This document shows positions 22,168 through 29,679 of a stretch of DNA of 29,679 nucleotides, one piece after another. The stretch is from RGIG2206 sp045579085 (lineage in GTDB: Bacteria > Bacillota > Clostridia > Oscillospirales > Acutalibacteraceae), in the NCBI GenBank assembly GCA_045579085.1, contig JAZNLO010000027.1:1-29679 (forward strand). Direction: 5' to 3'. Position numbers and translations under genes: made by a program. Every line of letters starts with the position of its first letter. The stretch's first letter is position 1. The notes beneath the pieces were generated by a model. That model saw only the letters and a list, made by a program, of their open reading frames with translations, was not told the origin of the DNA and searched no databases.

Positions 22168-22186
22168 TTAAGAGAAAGAGATTCAG

Positions 22187-23302
22187 ATGAGATATCGTTT
22201 ACTTGCGCCCTGCTTGTTTGGGCTTGAAAAACTGGTTTCAGACCAGCTTAAAAGTCTGGGAGCAGAAAATGTAGTTGCAGAAAATGGACGTGTGTTTTTC
22301 GAGGGCGATGAGCATATTATCGCACGCGCCAATATCTGTTCAAGATATGCCGAGCGTATACAGATATGTGTTGGAGAGTTTTATGCGCACTCGTTTACCG
22401 AGCTGTTTGACAACGTTAAGGCACTGGCTTGGGAGAAGTATATAGACAAGGATGCAGCTTTTCCCGTAAAGGGCTGGTCGCTCAACTCTACTCTGCATAG
22501 TGTGCCCGATTGCCAGTCAATAATTAAAAAAGCTGTGGTTACGCGTCTTTCCTCTGTGTATAATTTGCAGTGGTTTAAGGAAAGCGGAGCTGTACACCAG
22601 ATTGCGTTTTCCATAATGAAGGACAAGGTAACTGTCACGATTGATACTTCGGGAGAAGGCTTGCATAAGAGGGGATACCGTCGCAATTCGAACGATGCTC
22701 CGCTCAAGGAAACACTTGCGGCGGCGATGGTTTATCTTTCACGCATATATGATGACAGTGCGTTTTATGACCCCTGTTGCGGCTCAGGAACTATACTCAT
22801 AGAAGCGGCAATGATGGCGAGAAATATGGCGCCCGGACTTCGCAGAAGCTTTGCGGCTGAGAAGTTTGGCTTCATTGCCTCTGAGGTATGGAGTCAGGAG
22901 CGAGCAAGGGCGATGAACGAAATCAAGAGCGATATCTCATTCAGGGCTTACGGAAGCGATATAGACCCTGAAGCCGTCAAGCTCGCTCAGGAAAATGCGA
23001 AAAAAGCGGGTGTAGACGGGTTTGTCGAGGTAAAGGTGGCTGACGTTAAGGACTTTGCGCCCACAACACCCAGAGCGGTGGTTGTTACCAATCCGCCGTA
23101 CGGAGAGCGCCTGTTGGATATAAAAGCCGCTGAGGAGCTTTACTCGGTTATGGGCAGGGTGTTTGAGGCAAAGCGTGGATACAAATACACGGTTATAAGC
23201 TCTCACGATGAGTTTGAGCGGCTGTTTGGCAGACCTGCAGACAAGCGCCGCAAGCTTTATAACGGAAGCATTCGCTGTCAGGTATATATGTATTTCAGAT
23301 AA
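22187..23302 (+). CDS. THUMP-domain RNA methyltransferase (YpsC/RlmL-N type)
   Basis: The 371-residue protein has an N-terminal ferredoxin-like and THUMP RNA-binding part (about 1-160) and a Rossmann methyltransferase. SAM motifs are DPCCGSGTILIEAA (195-208), YGSDIDPEAV (255-264) and the catalytic NPPY in TNPPYGERL (301-309). It should methylate a guanine N2 or related base in 23S or other rRNA. The exact target is not shown by the sequence. The start 22187 follows GAGAAAGAG, 20 bases after hpf, so both may share a transcript. Confidence 0.9.
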   Translation: MRYRLLAPCLFGLEKLVSDQLKSLGAENVVAENGRVFFEGDEHIIARANICSRYAERIQICVGEFYAHSFTELFDNVKALAWEKYIDKDAAFPVKGWSLNSTLHSVPDCQSIIKKAVVTRLSSVYNLQWFKESGAVHQIAFSIMKDKVTVTIDTSGEGLHKRGYRRNSNDAPLKETLAAAMVYLSRIYDDSAFYDPCCGSGTILIEAAMMARNMAPGLRRSFAAEKFGFIASEVWSQERARAMNEIKSDISFRAYGSDIDPEAVKLAQENAKKAGVDGFVEVKVADVKDFAPTTPRAVVVTNPPYGERLLDIKAAEELYSVMGRVFEAKRGYKYTVISSHDEFERLFGRPADKRRKLYNGSIRCQVYMYFR

Positions 23303-23337
23303 AATTTTAGGAATAAACAAAATTTACGGAGGGGCAT

Positions 23338-24288
23338 ATGCGCCATATCTTTATCGTTAACAATACTGCCGGTGGCGGCAAAAAGACTGTACAGCTGATT
23401 CCGCAAATAGAGTCGTATTTTGCCGTAAACGGCGGACAGTACGAGGTTGTTGCCACTAAAGGCGCAGGCGATGCTACCCGCATTGCCAAAGAATATGCGC
23501 AGTCGGGCGAGCACTTGAGGCTGTACGCCTGCGGCGGTGACGGCACCTTGCACGAGGTGGTAAATGGCGTTGCGGGATATAAAAACGTTGAGGTTGGCGT
23601 TTTCCCTTGCGGCACAGGTAATGACTATGTTTCTTCTTACGGCAAGGGCGAGGCGTTTATGGACGTTAAGGCTCAGGTTGAGGGAAGCGCAATAGAGGTT
23701 GACCTTATGCTTACGGAGGGCATTTATTCCATAAATCAATGCTCGATGGGCTTTGATGCCGCCGTTGCGGACAACGTAAGGCACTTTAAAGCGAAGCCGT
23801 TGGTAAGCGGAAGTATGGCTTATATCCTTTCGGTTTTGTATACAGTTTTGGGTAAGCTGGGAAATCATCTGAGAATTATTATTGATGATGAGCATATAAT
23901 AGAGGGCGACTATTTGTTCGCTATATCTGCTAAGGGTAAGTATCATGGCGGCGGTATGATGAGCGCACCTCAGGCTAACCCGAAAAGCCGTATGCTTAAT
24001 TTTGTGCTTGTAAAAACGGTCACCAAGCCGTTTTTACTCAGGCTGATTCCTAAATACATAAAAGGCGAGCACCTCGCTGTTACGGAGATTGTAACGAGCA
24101 CGTTTGGTAAAAAGATGCGCGTGATTGCAGATAAGCCTTTGCCTGTAACTCTCGATGGCGAGATTATAGTGTCTGAGGAAATCACCACCGAAATAGTAGA
24201 AAAGGGAATCAACTTTGTATTGCCCTCAACTATAACTGTTAAGGCGGAAAAAGCGGCAAGAGCGCCTGCGGCGGCGTCAAAGGCATAG
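23338..24288 (+). CDS. Diacylglycerol/lipid kinase (DagK family)
   Basis: The 316-residue protein is a cytoplasmic lipid kinase that phosphorylates diacylglycerol or a related lipid. Its catalytic domain begins at MRHIFIVNNTAGGGK, with the ATP-binding YACGGDGTLHEVVNGVAG (63-80) and PCGTGNDY (90-97). DGK-family enzymes recycle the diacylglycerol made during lipoteichoic acid and other envelope reactions. ACGGAGG stands before ATG 23338. The last 20 residues are Ala/Lys-rich and poorly conserved. It lies 35 bases after the methyltransferase gene. Confidence 0.9.
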   Translation: MRHIFIVNNTAGGGKKTVQLIPQIESYFAVNGGQYEVVATKGAGDATRIAKEYAQSGEHLRLYACGGDGTLHEVVNGVAGYKNVEVGVFPCGTGNDYVSSYGKGEAFMDVKAQVEGSAIEVDLMLTEGIYSINQCSMGFDAAVADNVRHFKAKPLVSGSMAYILSVLYTVLGKLGNHLRIIIDDEHIIEGDYLFAISAKGKYHGGGMMSAPQANPKSRMLNFVLVKTVTKPFLLRLIPKYIKGEHLAVTEIVTSTFGKKMRVIADKPLPVTLDGEIIVSEEITTEIVEKGINFVLPSTITVKAEKAARAPAAASKA

Positions 24289-24296
24289 TGAAAAAC

Positions 24297-24332
24297 AAGA
24301 AAGATTGCAGCAACAGATGCAATCTTTCTTAA
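24297..24332 (+). terminator. Terminator behind the lipid kinase gene
   Basis: A perfect 13-base stem (24297-24309 with 24318-24330) with an 8-base loop begins 9 bases after the stop codon. Confidence 0.88.
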
Positions 24333-24378
24333 ACATTCAGGCTAAAAAATAAATAATTAAAAATTTTCGTTAAAACTA

Positions 24379-24406
24379 TTGATTTTTCCTGAAAATGGTA
24401 TACAAT
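24379..24406 (+). promoter_or_regulatory. Sigma-A promoter for groESL
   Basis: TTGATT (24379-24384) and TACAAT (24401-24406) are 16 bases apart. The transcript start would lie within the CIRCE element, as is usual for HrcA-controlled genes. Confidence 0.75.
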
Positions 24407-24411
24407 AGAAT

Positions 24412-24438
24412 TTAGCACTCGCACATACAGAGTGCTAA
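24412..24438. promoter_or_regulatory. CIRCE operator for HrcA
   Basis: TTAGCACTC (24412-24420), 9 bases, and GAGTGCTAA (24430-24438) match the CIRCE consensus exactly. The repeat extends outward to a longer palindrome (24406-24444). HrcA should repress groESL here until heat or misfolding stress. hrcA itself is not in this window. Confidence 0.97.
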
Positions 24439-24487
24439 ATTCTATTTTGTTTTATAAAATTATATACTTTGATAGGAGGAATTTGTT

Positions 24488-24772
24488 ATGACCATTAAGC
24501 CACTAACTGACAGAGTAGTTATCAAAATGGTAGAGGCTGAGGAGACAACAAAGAGCGGTATCATACTTGCTGCCGCAGCGCAGGAGAAGCCGCAGATAGC
24601 AGAGGTTGTTGCTGTTGGCCCTGGCGGAATTGTAGACGGTAAAGAAGTTAAAATGTACGTAAACGTTGGCGATAAGGTGATTATGTCTAAATACTCAGGT
24701 ACTGAGGTTAAAATTGACGGGATTGAGTACACAATACTTCGCCAGTCAGACATTCTTGCAATCGTTGAATAA
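24488..24772 (+). CDS. groES: Co-chaperonin GroES
   Basis: The 94-residue protein caps the GroEL ring. The start IKPLTDRVVIKMVEAEETTKS matches the family, the mobile loop being the part around TKSGIILAAAAQEKPQ. VVAVGPGGIVDG and VGDKVIMSKYSGTEVK are the remaining conserved segments. AGGAGG lies 8 bases upstream of the ATG, and groEL follows after 23 bases. Confidence 0.98.
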   Translation: MTIKPLTDRVVIKMVEAEETTKSGIILAAAAQEKPQIAEVVAVGPGGIVDGKEVKMYVNVGDKVIMSKYSGTEVKIDGIEYTILRQSDILAIVE

Positions 24773-24795
24773 GAGAATCGAAAGGAGAAAATGTA

Positions 24796-26439
24796 ATGGC
24801 TAAGGATATTATTTACGGCGAGCAGGCACGCAAGGCTTTACAGGCAGGCGTTGATAAGCTTGCAGATACCGTTAAGGTTACGCTTGGGCCTAAGGGCCGC
24901 AACGTTGTGCTTGACCGCAACTTCGGCGCACCGCTGATTACTAACGACGGTGTTACAATCGCTAAGGACATCGAGCTTACTGACCAGTTTGAAAATATGG
25001 GCGCACAGATGGTTAAAGAGGTTGCTACCAAGACTAACGATATAGCAGGTGACGGCACCACAACAGCTACTGTGCTTGCTCAGGCTTTGATTCGTGAGGG
25101 AATGAAAAACATAGCTGCAGGCGCAAATCCGATGGTGGTTCGCAAGGGCATAAAGAAGGCTGTTGAAACTGCTGTTGAGGCTATAAGCGGCAACGCAAAA
25201 GCGGTTGACGGCTCAAAGGATATCGCCCGTGTTGCAACAATTTCTGCCGGCGACGAGTTTATCGGCAACCTTATTTCTGAGGCTATGGAGAAGGTATCTC
25301 ACGATGGTGTCATAACTGTTGAGGAGTCCAAAACCGCAGAAACATATTCTGAGGTTGTTGAGGGAATGATGTTCGACAGGGGCTACATCACTCCCTATAT
25401 GAGCACAGATACAGATAAGATGGAGGCTGTTCTTGACGACGCATACATTCTTATCACTGATAAGAAAATCAGCAATATTCAGGACTTGCTGCCCTTGCTT
25501 GAGCAGATAGTTCAGGCAGGCAAGAAGCTGCTCATAATTGCAGAGGACGTTGAGGGCGAGGCTCTTACAACATTGATTCTCAACAAGCTTCGTGGCACCT
25601 TCACTTGCGTTGCAGTTAAGGCTCCCGGCTTTGGCGACAGACGCAAGGAGATGCTTCGTGATATCGCAGTGCTCACAGGCGGCGAGGTTATAACAAGCGA
25701 GCTCGGTCTTGAGCTTAAGGATGCTCAGATTTCTCAGCTTGGCCGCGCACATCAGGTTAAGGTTAATAAGGAAAACACAATCATTGTTGACGGCGCAGGC
25801 AACAAGGCTCAGATTGAAGCAAGAGTTGCACAGATTCGCGCTCAGATTGAGACCACCACCTCTGACTTTGACCGCGAGAAGCTGCAAGAGCGTCTTGCTA
25901 AGCTTGCGGGCGGAGTTGCGGTTATCAAGGTTGGCGCTGCAACCGAGATTGAGATGAAAGAGAAGAAACTTCGCATTGAGGATGCTCTCGCATCAACAAA
26001 GGCTGCTGTTGAGGAAGGTATCGTAGCAGGCGGCGGAGTTGCTCTTATCAATGCGGCAACCGCTGTTGCAAAGGTTGTTGACACAGTTGAGGGCGACGAG
26101 CGCACAGGCGTTAAGATTGTGCTTAAGGCACTTGAGGAGCCGATGCGTCAAATTGCTACAAATGCAGGCATTGAGGGCTCTGTTATCGTTGACAAGATTC
26201 TCAATTCAGGCAAGGTAAATTACGGCTTTGATGCTTATAACGAGGTTTATACCGATATGCTTGATGCAGGTATTGTAGACCCTGCTAAAGTTACACGTTC
26301 TGCTTTGCAGAATGCAGCATCAGTTGCTTCTATGATACTCACCACCGAGTCGCTTGTTGCCGAGAATAAGGACGACAAGGCCGCCGCCGCATCCGCTGCT
26401 GCAGCAGGAATGGGTGGCTCAATGGGCGGAATGTACTAA
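24796..26439 (+). CDS. groEL: Chaperonin GroEL
   Basis: The 547-residue subunit forms the folding chamber and hydrolyses ATP. The ATP site is seen in VTLGPKGRNVVLDRN and in NDIAGDGTTTATVLAQ, whose Asp is the catalytic one. The C-terminus is the usual Gly/Met tail, GMGGSMGGMY. All domains are complete and the length is standard. AAAGGAG precedes the ATG. It is co-transcribed with groES under CIRCE. Confidence 0.99.
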   Translation: MAKDIIYGEQARKALQAGVDKLADTVKVTLGPKGRNVVLDRNFGAPLITNDGVTIAKDIELTDQFENMGAQMVKEVATKTNDIAGDGTTTATVLAQALIREGMKNIAAGANPMVVRKGIKKAVETAVEAISGNAKAVDGSKDIARVATISAGDEFIGNLISEAMEKVSHDGVITVEESKTAETYSEVVEGMMFDRGYITPYMSTDTDKMEAVLDDAYILITDKKISNIQDLLPLLEQIVQAGKKLLIIAEDVEGEALTTLILNKLRGTFTCVAVKAPGFGDRRKEMLRDIAVLTGGEVITSELGLELKDAQISQLGRAHQVKVNKENTIIVDGAGNKAQIEARVAQIRAQIETTTSDFDREKLQERLAKLAGGVAVIKVGAATEIEMKEKKLRIEDALASTKAAVEEGIVAGGGVALINAATAVAKVVDTVEGDERTGVKIVLKALEEPMRQIATNAGIEGSVIVDKILNSGKVNYGFDAYNEVYTDMLDAGIVDPAKVTRSALQNAASVASMILTTESLVAENKDDKAAAASAAAAGMGGSMGGMY

Positions 26440-26467
26440 TAGAAAATCCGCTTTGTAAAATTAAAAC

Positions 26468-26518
26468 AAACAAACACCGCATCGGATTCATATTAAAACC
26501 GATGCGGTGTTTGTTTAA
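26468..26518 (+). terminator. Terminator of groESL
   Basis: A perfect 18-base stem (26468-26485 with 26499-26516) with a 13-base loop starts about 28 bases after the groEL stop. Confidence 0.9.
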
Positions 26519-26534
26519 CAGTAATTATTTAATT

Positions 26535-26568
26535 AAAAAACTCCCAACAGCTTGCGCTGTCGGGAGCT
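26535..26568 (-). terminator. Terminator of the pyruvate oxidoreductase gene
   Basis: On the minus strand CTCCCGACAGC pairs with GCTGTTGGGAG through one G-U around a GCAA loop (26541-26566), and TTTTTT follows (26535-26540). It lies 20 bases past the stop codon at 26588. Confidence 0.9.
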
Positions 26569-26587
26569 TTTATTTATTCAGAGAGAA

Positions 26588-29500
26588 TTATTTCTCTTCA
26601 GGAGCGTAGAGCTCAACAAGCTTTTCAAGATGCTTTCTCTGAGCCTTAGCATTTTCAGCAGCCTTCTCGAAGAGAGCTTCAGCACGCTCGGGGAATGAAC
26701 GTGTGAGTGAAGCGTAACGAGCTTCGCCGAGAATGAACTCCTTATAGTCAGCAGTTGCGGGCTTGCTGTCAAGTGTGAGCGGATTCTTGCCCTGTTCCTT
26801 AAGAGCGGGGTTGAATCTGTACATATTCCAGTAGCCGCAGTCAACAGCCTTCTTCATTTCCTTCTGGCAGTTTACCATACCGCCCTTGATTGAGTGCATC
26901 TCGCAAGGAGCATAGCAGATAACAAGTGACGGACCCGGATATGCCTCAGCCTCTTGGATAGCCTTGAGGGTCTGGTTCTGGTCAGCGCCCATAGCGATTT
27001 GAGCAACATAGATATATCCATAAGACATAGCTATTTCAGCAAGGCTCTTCTTAGCGATTGCCTTACCTGCAGCAGCAAACTGAGCAACCTGACCAATCTG
27101 AGAAGCCTTAGAAGCCTGACCGCCGGTGTTTGAGTAAACCTCAGTATCGAATACCATAATGTTTACGTCGTTGCCTGAAGCGAGAACGTGGTCAACACCG
27201 CCGAAGCCGATGTCGTATGCCCAACCGTCACCACCGAAAATCCAAACGGACTTCTTGGAGAGATATTCCTTGTTGTCATAAACGTCTTTGCAGAGGTCGC
27301 ACTTGTCGTCAATCTTAGCGATTTCAGCGATAAGAGCATCTGCAGCAGCGCCGTTAGCGTTACCGTCGTTAACGGTTTCGAGGTATTTCTCAGCAGCAGC
27401 CTTAACCTCAGCGCTTGCGCACTCAGAAGCAGCGATTTCCTTAACCTCGTTGATAAGGCGGTCACGGATAGCCTTCTGACCGAGATACATACCAAGACCG
27501 TGCTCAGCGTTGTCCTCGAACAGTGAGTTAGCCCAAGCAGGACCCTGACCCTTAGCGTTTACAGTGTACGGAGAAGTTGCAGCAGGGCCACCCCAGATTG
27601 AAGAACAGCCTGTTGCGTTAGAGATGTACATTCTGTCACCGAAGAGCTGAGTTACAAGGCGAGCATAAGAGGTTTCAGCGCAGCCTGCGCATGAGCCTGA
27701 GAACTCGAGCAACGGCTTCTTGTACTGGCTGGTGATAACGTTCATAGCAGGGCTGATATCGTCCTTCTCTGTAACGTTAGCAACGCAGTAATCAAATACT
27801 TTCTGCTGGTCTTCCTGAGACTCACGGGAAACCATCTTAAGAGAGTTGGTCGGGCAAACGCCGATACATACTCCGCAGCCCATGCAGTCCATAGGAGATA
27901 CAGCGAGGGTGTATTTATAGTTGGTTTTGAAAATCGGCTTTGTGCCAAACTTGGTGTTGTCCGGAGCGGCAGCAGCTTCCTCTTCGGTCATAGCGAAGGG
28001 ACGGATTGTTGCGTGCGGGCAAACAAATGAGCACTTATTGCACTGTGCGCAAGTTGTGGCATCCCACTCGGGAACCATAACAGCAACGCCGCGCTTCTCG
28101 TAAGCGGAAGCACCCTGCTGGAAGGTACCGTCTGCATAATCAACGAAAGCTGAAACAGGGAGAGAATCGCCGTTCATCTTAGCAACAGGCTTCATAACGG
28201 TGTCAACCTGTTTTACGAGGTCTGCAGGACCGTTTTCAGTGAGAGCCTCAGGAGCGTCAACAGCGTCAGCCCAGTCAGCAGGAACGTCAATCTTAACGAA
28301 AGCGGTAGCACCTGCGTCGATAGCCTTGTGGTTCATATCAACGATTTCCTGACCTTTTTTGAGGTAGCTCTTAGTAGCAGCATCCTTCATGTAACGGATA
28401 GCGTCCTCTTCAGGCATAACCTTTGCAAGAGCAAAGAATGCAGACTGCAAAACAGTGTTGGTGCGCTTGCCCATACCTACCTTAGCAGCGATGTCAATAG
28501 CGTTAACGGTGTAGAGCTGAATGTTGTTGTTAGCGATGTAACGCTTAGCTTCAGCGGGCATATGCTCGTTGAGCTCTTCAGCAGTCCACTGGCAGTTGAT
28601 AAGGAATATACCGCCGGGCTTAACGTCGTTAACCATCTTGTAGCCCTTGATTACATAAGACGGGTTGTGGCATGCAACGAAGTCAGCCTTGTTTATGTAG
28701 TAGGGGCTCTTAATCGGCTTGTCACCGAAACGAAGGTGAGAAACGGTTATACCGCCGGTCTTCTTAGAGTCATACTGGAAGTAAGCCTGAACGTACTTGT
28801 CAGTGTGGTCACCGATGATTTTGATGGAGTTTTTGTTAGCTCCAACGGTGCCGTCACCGCCAAGACCCCAGAACTTGCACTCGATAGTGCCTTCAGCAGC
28901 GGTGTTGGGAGAAACCTTCTCCTCAAGAGAGAGGTTGGTAACGTCGTCGGTGATACCGATGGTGAACTGCTGCTTCGGAGCGTCCTTAGCAAGCTCGTCA
29001 TATACTGCGAATACGCTTGAAGGCGGTGTGTCTTTTGAACCAAGACCATAACGTCCGCCGATAACGGTAGCCTGTCTGCCAAGTGTAGCAAGAGAGGTAA
29101 CAACATCAAGATAGAGCGGCTCGCCGATAGCGCCGGGCTCCTTAGTTCTGTCAAGAACTGCAATCTTCTTAGCGGTTGCAGGGATAGCAGCGCAAAGTCT
29201 TTCAGCTGAGAACGGACGATAGAGGCGAACCTTTACAAGACCAACCTTCTCGCCCTTTGCTACGAGGTAATCAATAACTTCTTCTGCAACGTCGCAGATA
29301 GAGCCCATAGCGATGATTACGCGCTCAGCATCGGGTGCGCCGTAGTAGTTGAAGGGCTTGTAGTCAGTGCCAAGCTTAGCATTAACCTTGTCCATATACT
29401 CTTCAACGATAGCGGGAACAGCTTCGTAGTAAGCGTTGCAAGCCTCACGGTGCTGGAAGAAGATATCTCCGTTTTCGTGAGAACCGCGCATTACGGGATG

Positions 29501-29679
29501 CTCAGGGTTAAGTGCGCGCTTGCGGAAAGCCTCAACAGCGTCCATATCGCACATTTCCTTAAGATCTTCGAAATCCCAAACCTGAATCTTCTGAAGCTCG
29601 TGAGAAGTACGGAAACCGTCGAAGAAGTTGATGAAGGGAACGCGGCTCTTGATGGTAGCAAGAAGTCGGAGGCCAAGCG
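26588..29679 (-). CDS. nifJ: Pyruvate:ferredoxin (flavodoxin) oxidoreductase, partial
   Basis: The enzyme splits pyruvate with CoA into acetyl-CoA and CO2 and passes electrons to ferredoxin, the core of energy metabolism in anaerobes. The frame is open to the window edge. Its first residues (LATIKSRVPFINFFDGFRTS) belong to domain I, so the first 140 or so residues of this roughly 1180-residue family lie outside. In order follow the CoA and gamma domains, then two [4Fe-4S] ferredoxin motifs (CAQCNKCSFVCP near 28040 and CMGCGVCIGVCP near 27875), and the thiamine diphosphate domain with GCAETSYARL, FGGDGWAYDIG and DTEVYSNTGGQ. An internal ATG at 29554 is not the true start. No frameshift is seen. 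Confidence 0.97.
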   Translation of the reverse strand, partial: LGLRLLATIKSRVPFINFFDGFRTSHELQKIQVWDFEDLKEMCDMDAVEAFRKRALNPEHPVMRGSHENGDIFFQHREACNAYYEAVPAIVEEYMDKVNAKLGTDYKPFNYYGAPDAERVIIAMGSICDVAEEVIDYLVAKGEKVGLVKVRLYRPFSAERLCAAIPATAKKIAVLDRTKEPGAIGEPLYLDVVTSLATLGRQATVIGGRYGLGSKDTPPSSVFAVYDELAKDAPKQQFTIGITDDVTNLSLEEKVSPNTAAEGTIECKFWGLGGDGTVGANKNSIKIIGDHTDKYVQAYFQYDSKKTGGITVSHLRFGDKPIKSPYYINKADFVACHNPSYVIKGYKMVNDVKPGGIFLINCQWTAEELNEHMPAEAKRYIANNNIQLYTVNAIDIAAKVGMGKRTNTVLQSAFFALAKVMPEEDAIRYMKDAATKSYLKKGQEIVDMNHKAIDAGATAFVKIDVPADWADAVDAPEALTENGPADLVKQVDTVMKPVAKMNGDSLPVSAFVDYADGTFQQGASAYEKRGVAVMVPEWDATTCAQCNKCSFVCPHATIRPFAMTEEEAAAAPDNTKFGTKPIFKTNYKYTLAVSPMDCMGCGVCIGVCPTNSLKMVSRESQEDQQKVFDYCVANVTEKDDISPAMNVITSQYKKPLLEFSGSCAGCAETSYARLVTQLFGDRMYISNATGCSSIWGGPAATSPYTVNAKGQGPAWANSLFEDNAEHGLGMYLGQKAIRDRLINEVKEIAASECASAEVKAAAEKYLETVNDGNANGAAADALIAEIAKIDDKCDLCKDVYDNKEYLSKKSVWIFGGDGWAYDIGFGGVDHVLASGNDVNIMVFDTEVYSNTGGQASKASQIGQVAQFAAAGKAIAKKSLAEIAMSYGYIYVAQIAMGADQNQTLKAIQEAEAYPGPSLVICYAPCEMHSIKGGMVNCQKEMKKAVDCGYWNMYRFNPALKEQGKNPLTLDSKPATADYKEFILGEARYASLTRSFPERAEALFEKAAENAKAQRKHLEKLVELYAPEEK

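Noticed and set aside
25213..25887. Open frame of 224 codons opposite groEL
   Set aside because: It is antisense to a highly conserved gene with strong codon bias; no ribosome binding site or family resemblance.
28328..29020. Open frame of 230 codons opposite the pyruvate oxidoreductase gene
   Set aside because: It is a shadow frame of a complete, conserved coding region with no start signal.
29491..29554. Internal ATG at 29554 as the start of the pyruvate oxidoreductase
   Set aside because: The same frame continues upstream to the window edge with conserved family sequence (SRVPFINFFDGFRTS), so the gene starts outside.
1..29679. CRISPR array, complete transposon or complete prophage
   Set aside because: No regularly spaced repeats, transposase, integrase or phage structural genes were seen.

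Overview
The window reads as a chromosomal stretch from a low- to mid-GC anaerobic Firmicute. The likeliest group is gut Clostridia of the Ruminococcaceae/Oscillospiraceae type. The support is a ferredoxin-dependent pyruvate oxidoreductase, AGGAGG-type ribosome binding sites throughout, a CIRCE-controlled groESL operon, RNase Y, a long-form ribosome hibernation factor, and a DUF421/DUF4363 pair. The taxonomic call is inference; no species is claimed.

Layout. Positions 1-72 are the 3' end of a 23S rRNA gene, with no 5S gene behind it. Next come ppa, smpB and the tmRNA gene ssrA. Region 1663-3130 is accessory. It holds a hairpin-forming insert behind ssrA, a small HTH regulator divergent from a bacterial PH-domain membrane protein across two matching palindromes, and a repeat element bearing a copy of the 3' end of the neighbouring tRNA-Ser(GGA). 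Then follow a DUF421/DUF4363 pair and a convergent guaB whose active-site residues match the Tritrichomonas foetus type. A second small HTH regulator lies divergent from a SLOG-family gene, again over a doubled palindrome. A minus-strand run holds an aspartate-type aminotransferase, a small lipoprotein, secD and secF.

From 11.1 to 17 kb the plus strand carries rny, then rpmG-secE-nusG-rplK-rplA, then rplJ-rplL behind an L10 leader. This cluster ends at a terminator, where many bacteria would continue into rpoBC. SecE carries a large extra membrane domain. Next, on the minus strand, come a polar amino-acid ABC transporter, a cysteine-rich membrane-anchored microprotein and a cardiolipin-synthase-like enzyme. 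On the plus strand are hpf, a THUMP-type RNA methyltransferase, a lipid kinase and groES-groEL. The window ends inside a pyruvate:ferredoxin oxidoreductase gene (minus strand, 5' part missing).

The housekeeping genes work in ribosome biogenesis and rescue (ssrA/smpB, ribosomal proteins, hpf), secretion (secE, secDF), RNA turnover (rny), purine and energy metabolism (guaB, ppa, nifJ) and envelope lipid metabolism. The least explained material is the two regulator-plus-palindrome modules, the small elements attached to RNA-gene 3' ends, the extended SecE and the cysteine-rich microprotein. No CRISPR array, complete transposase or complete prophage was seen.
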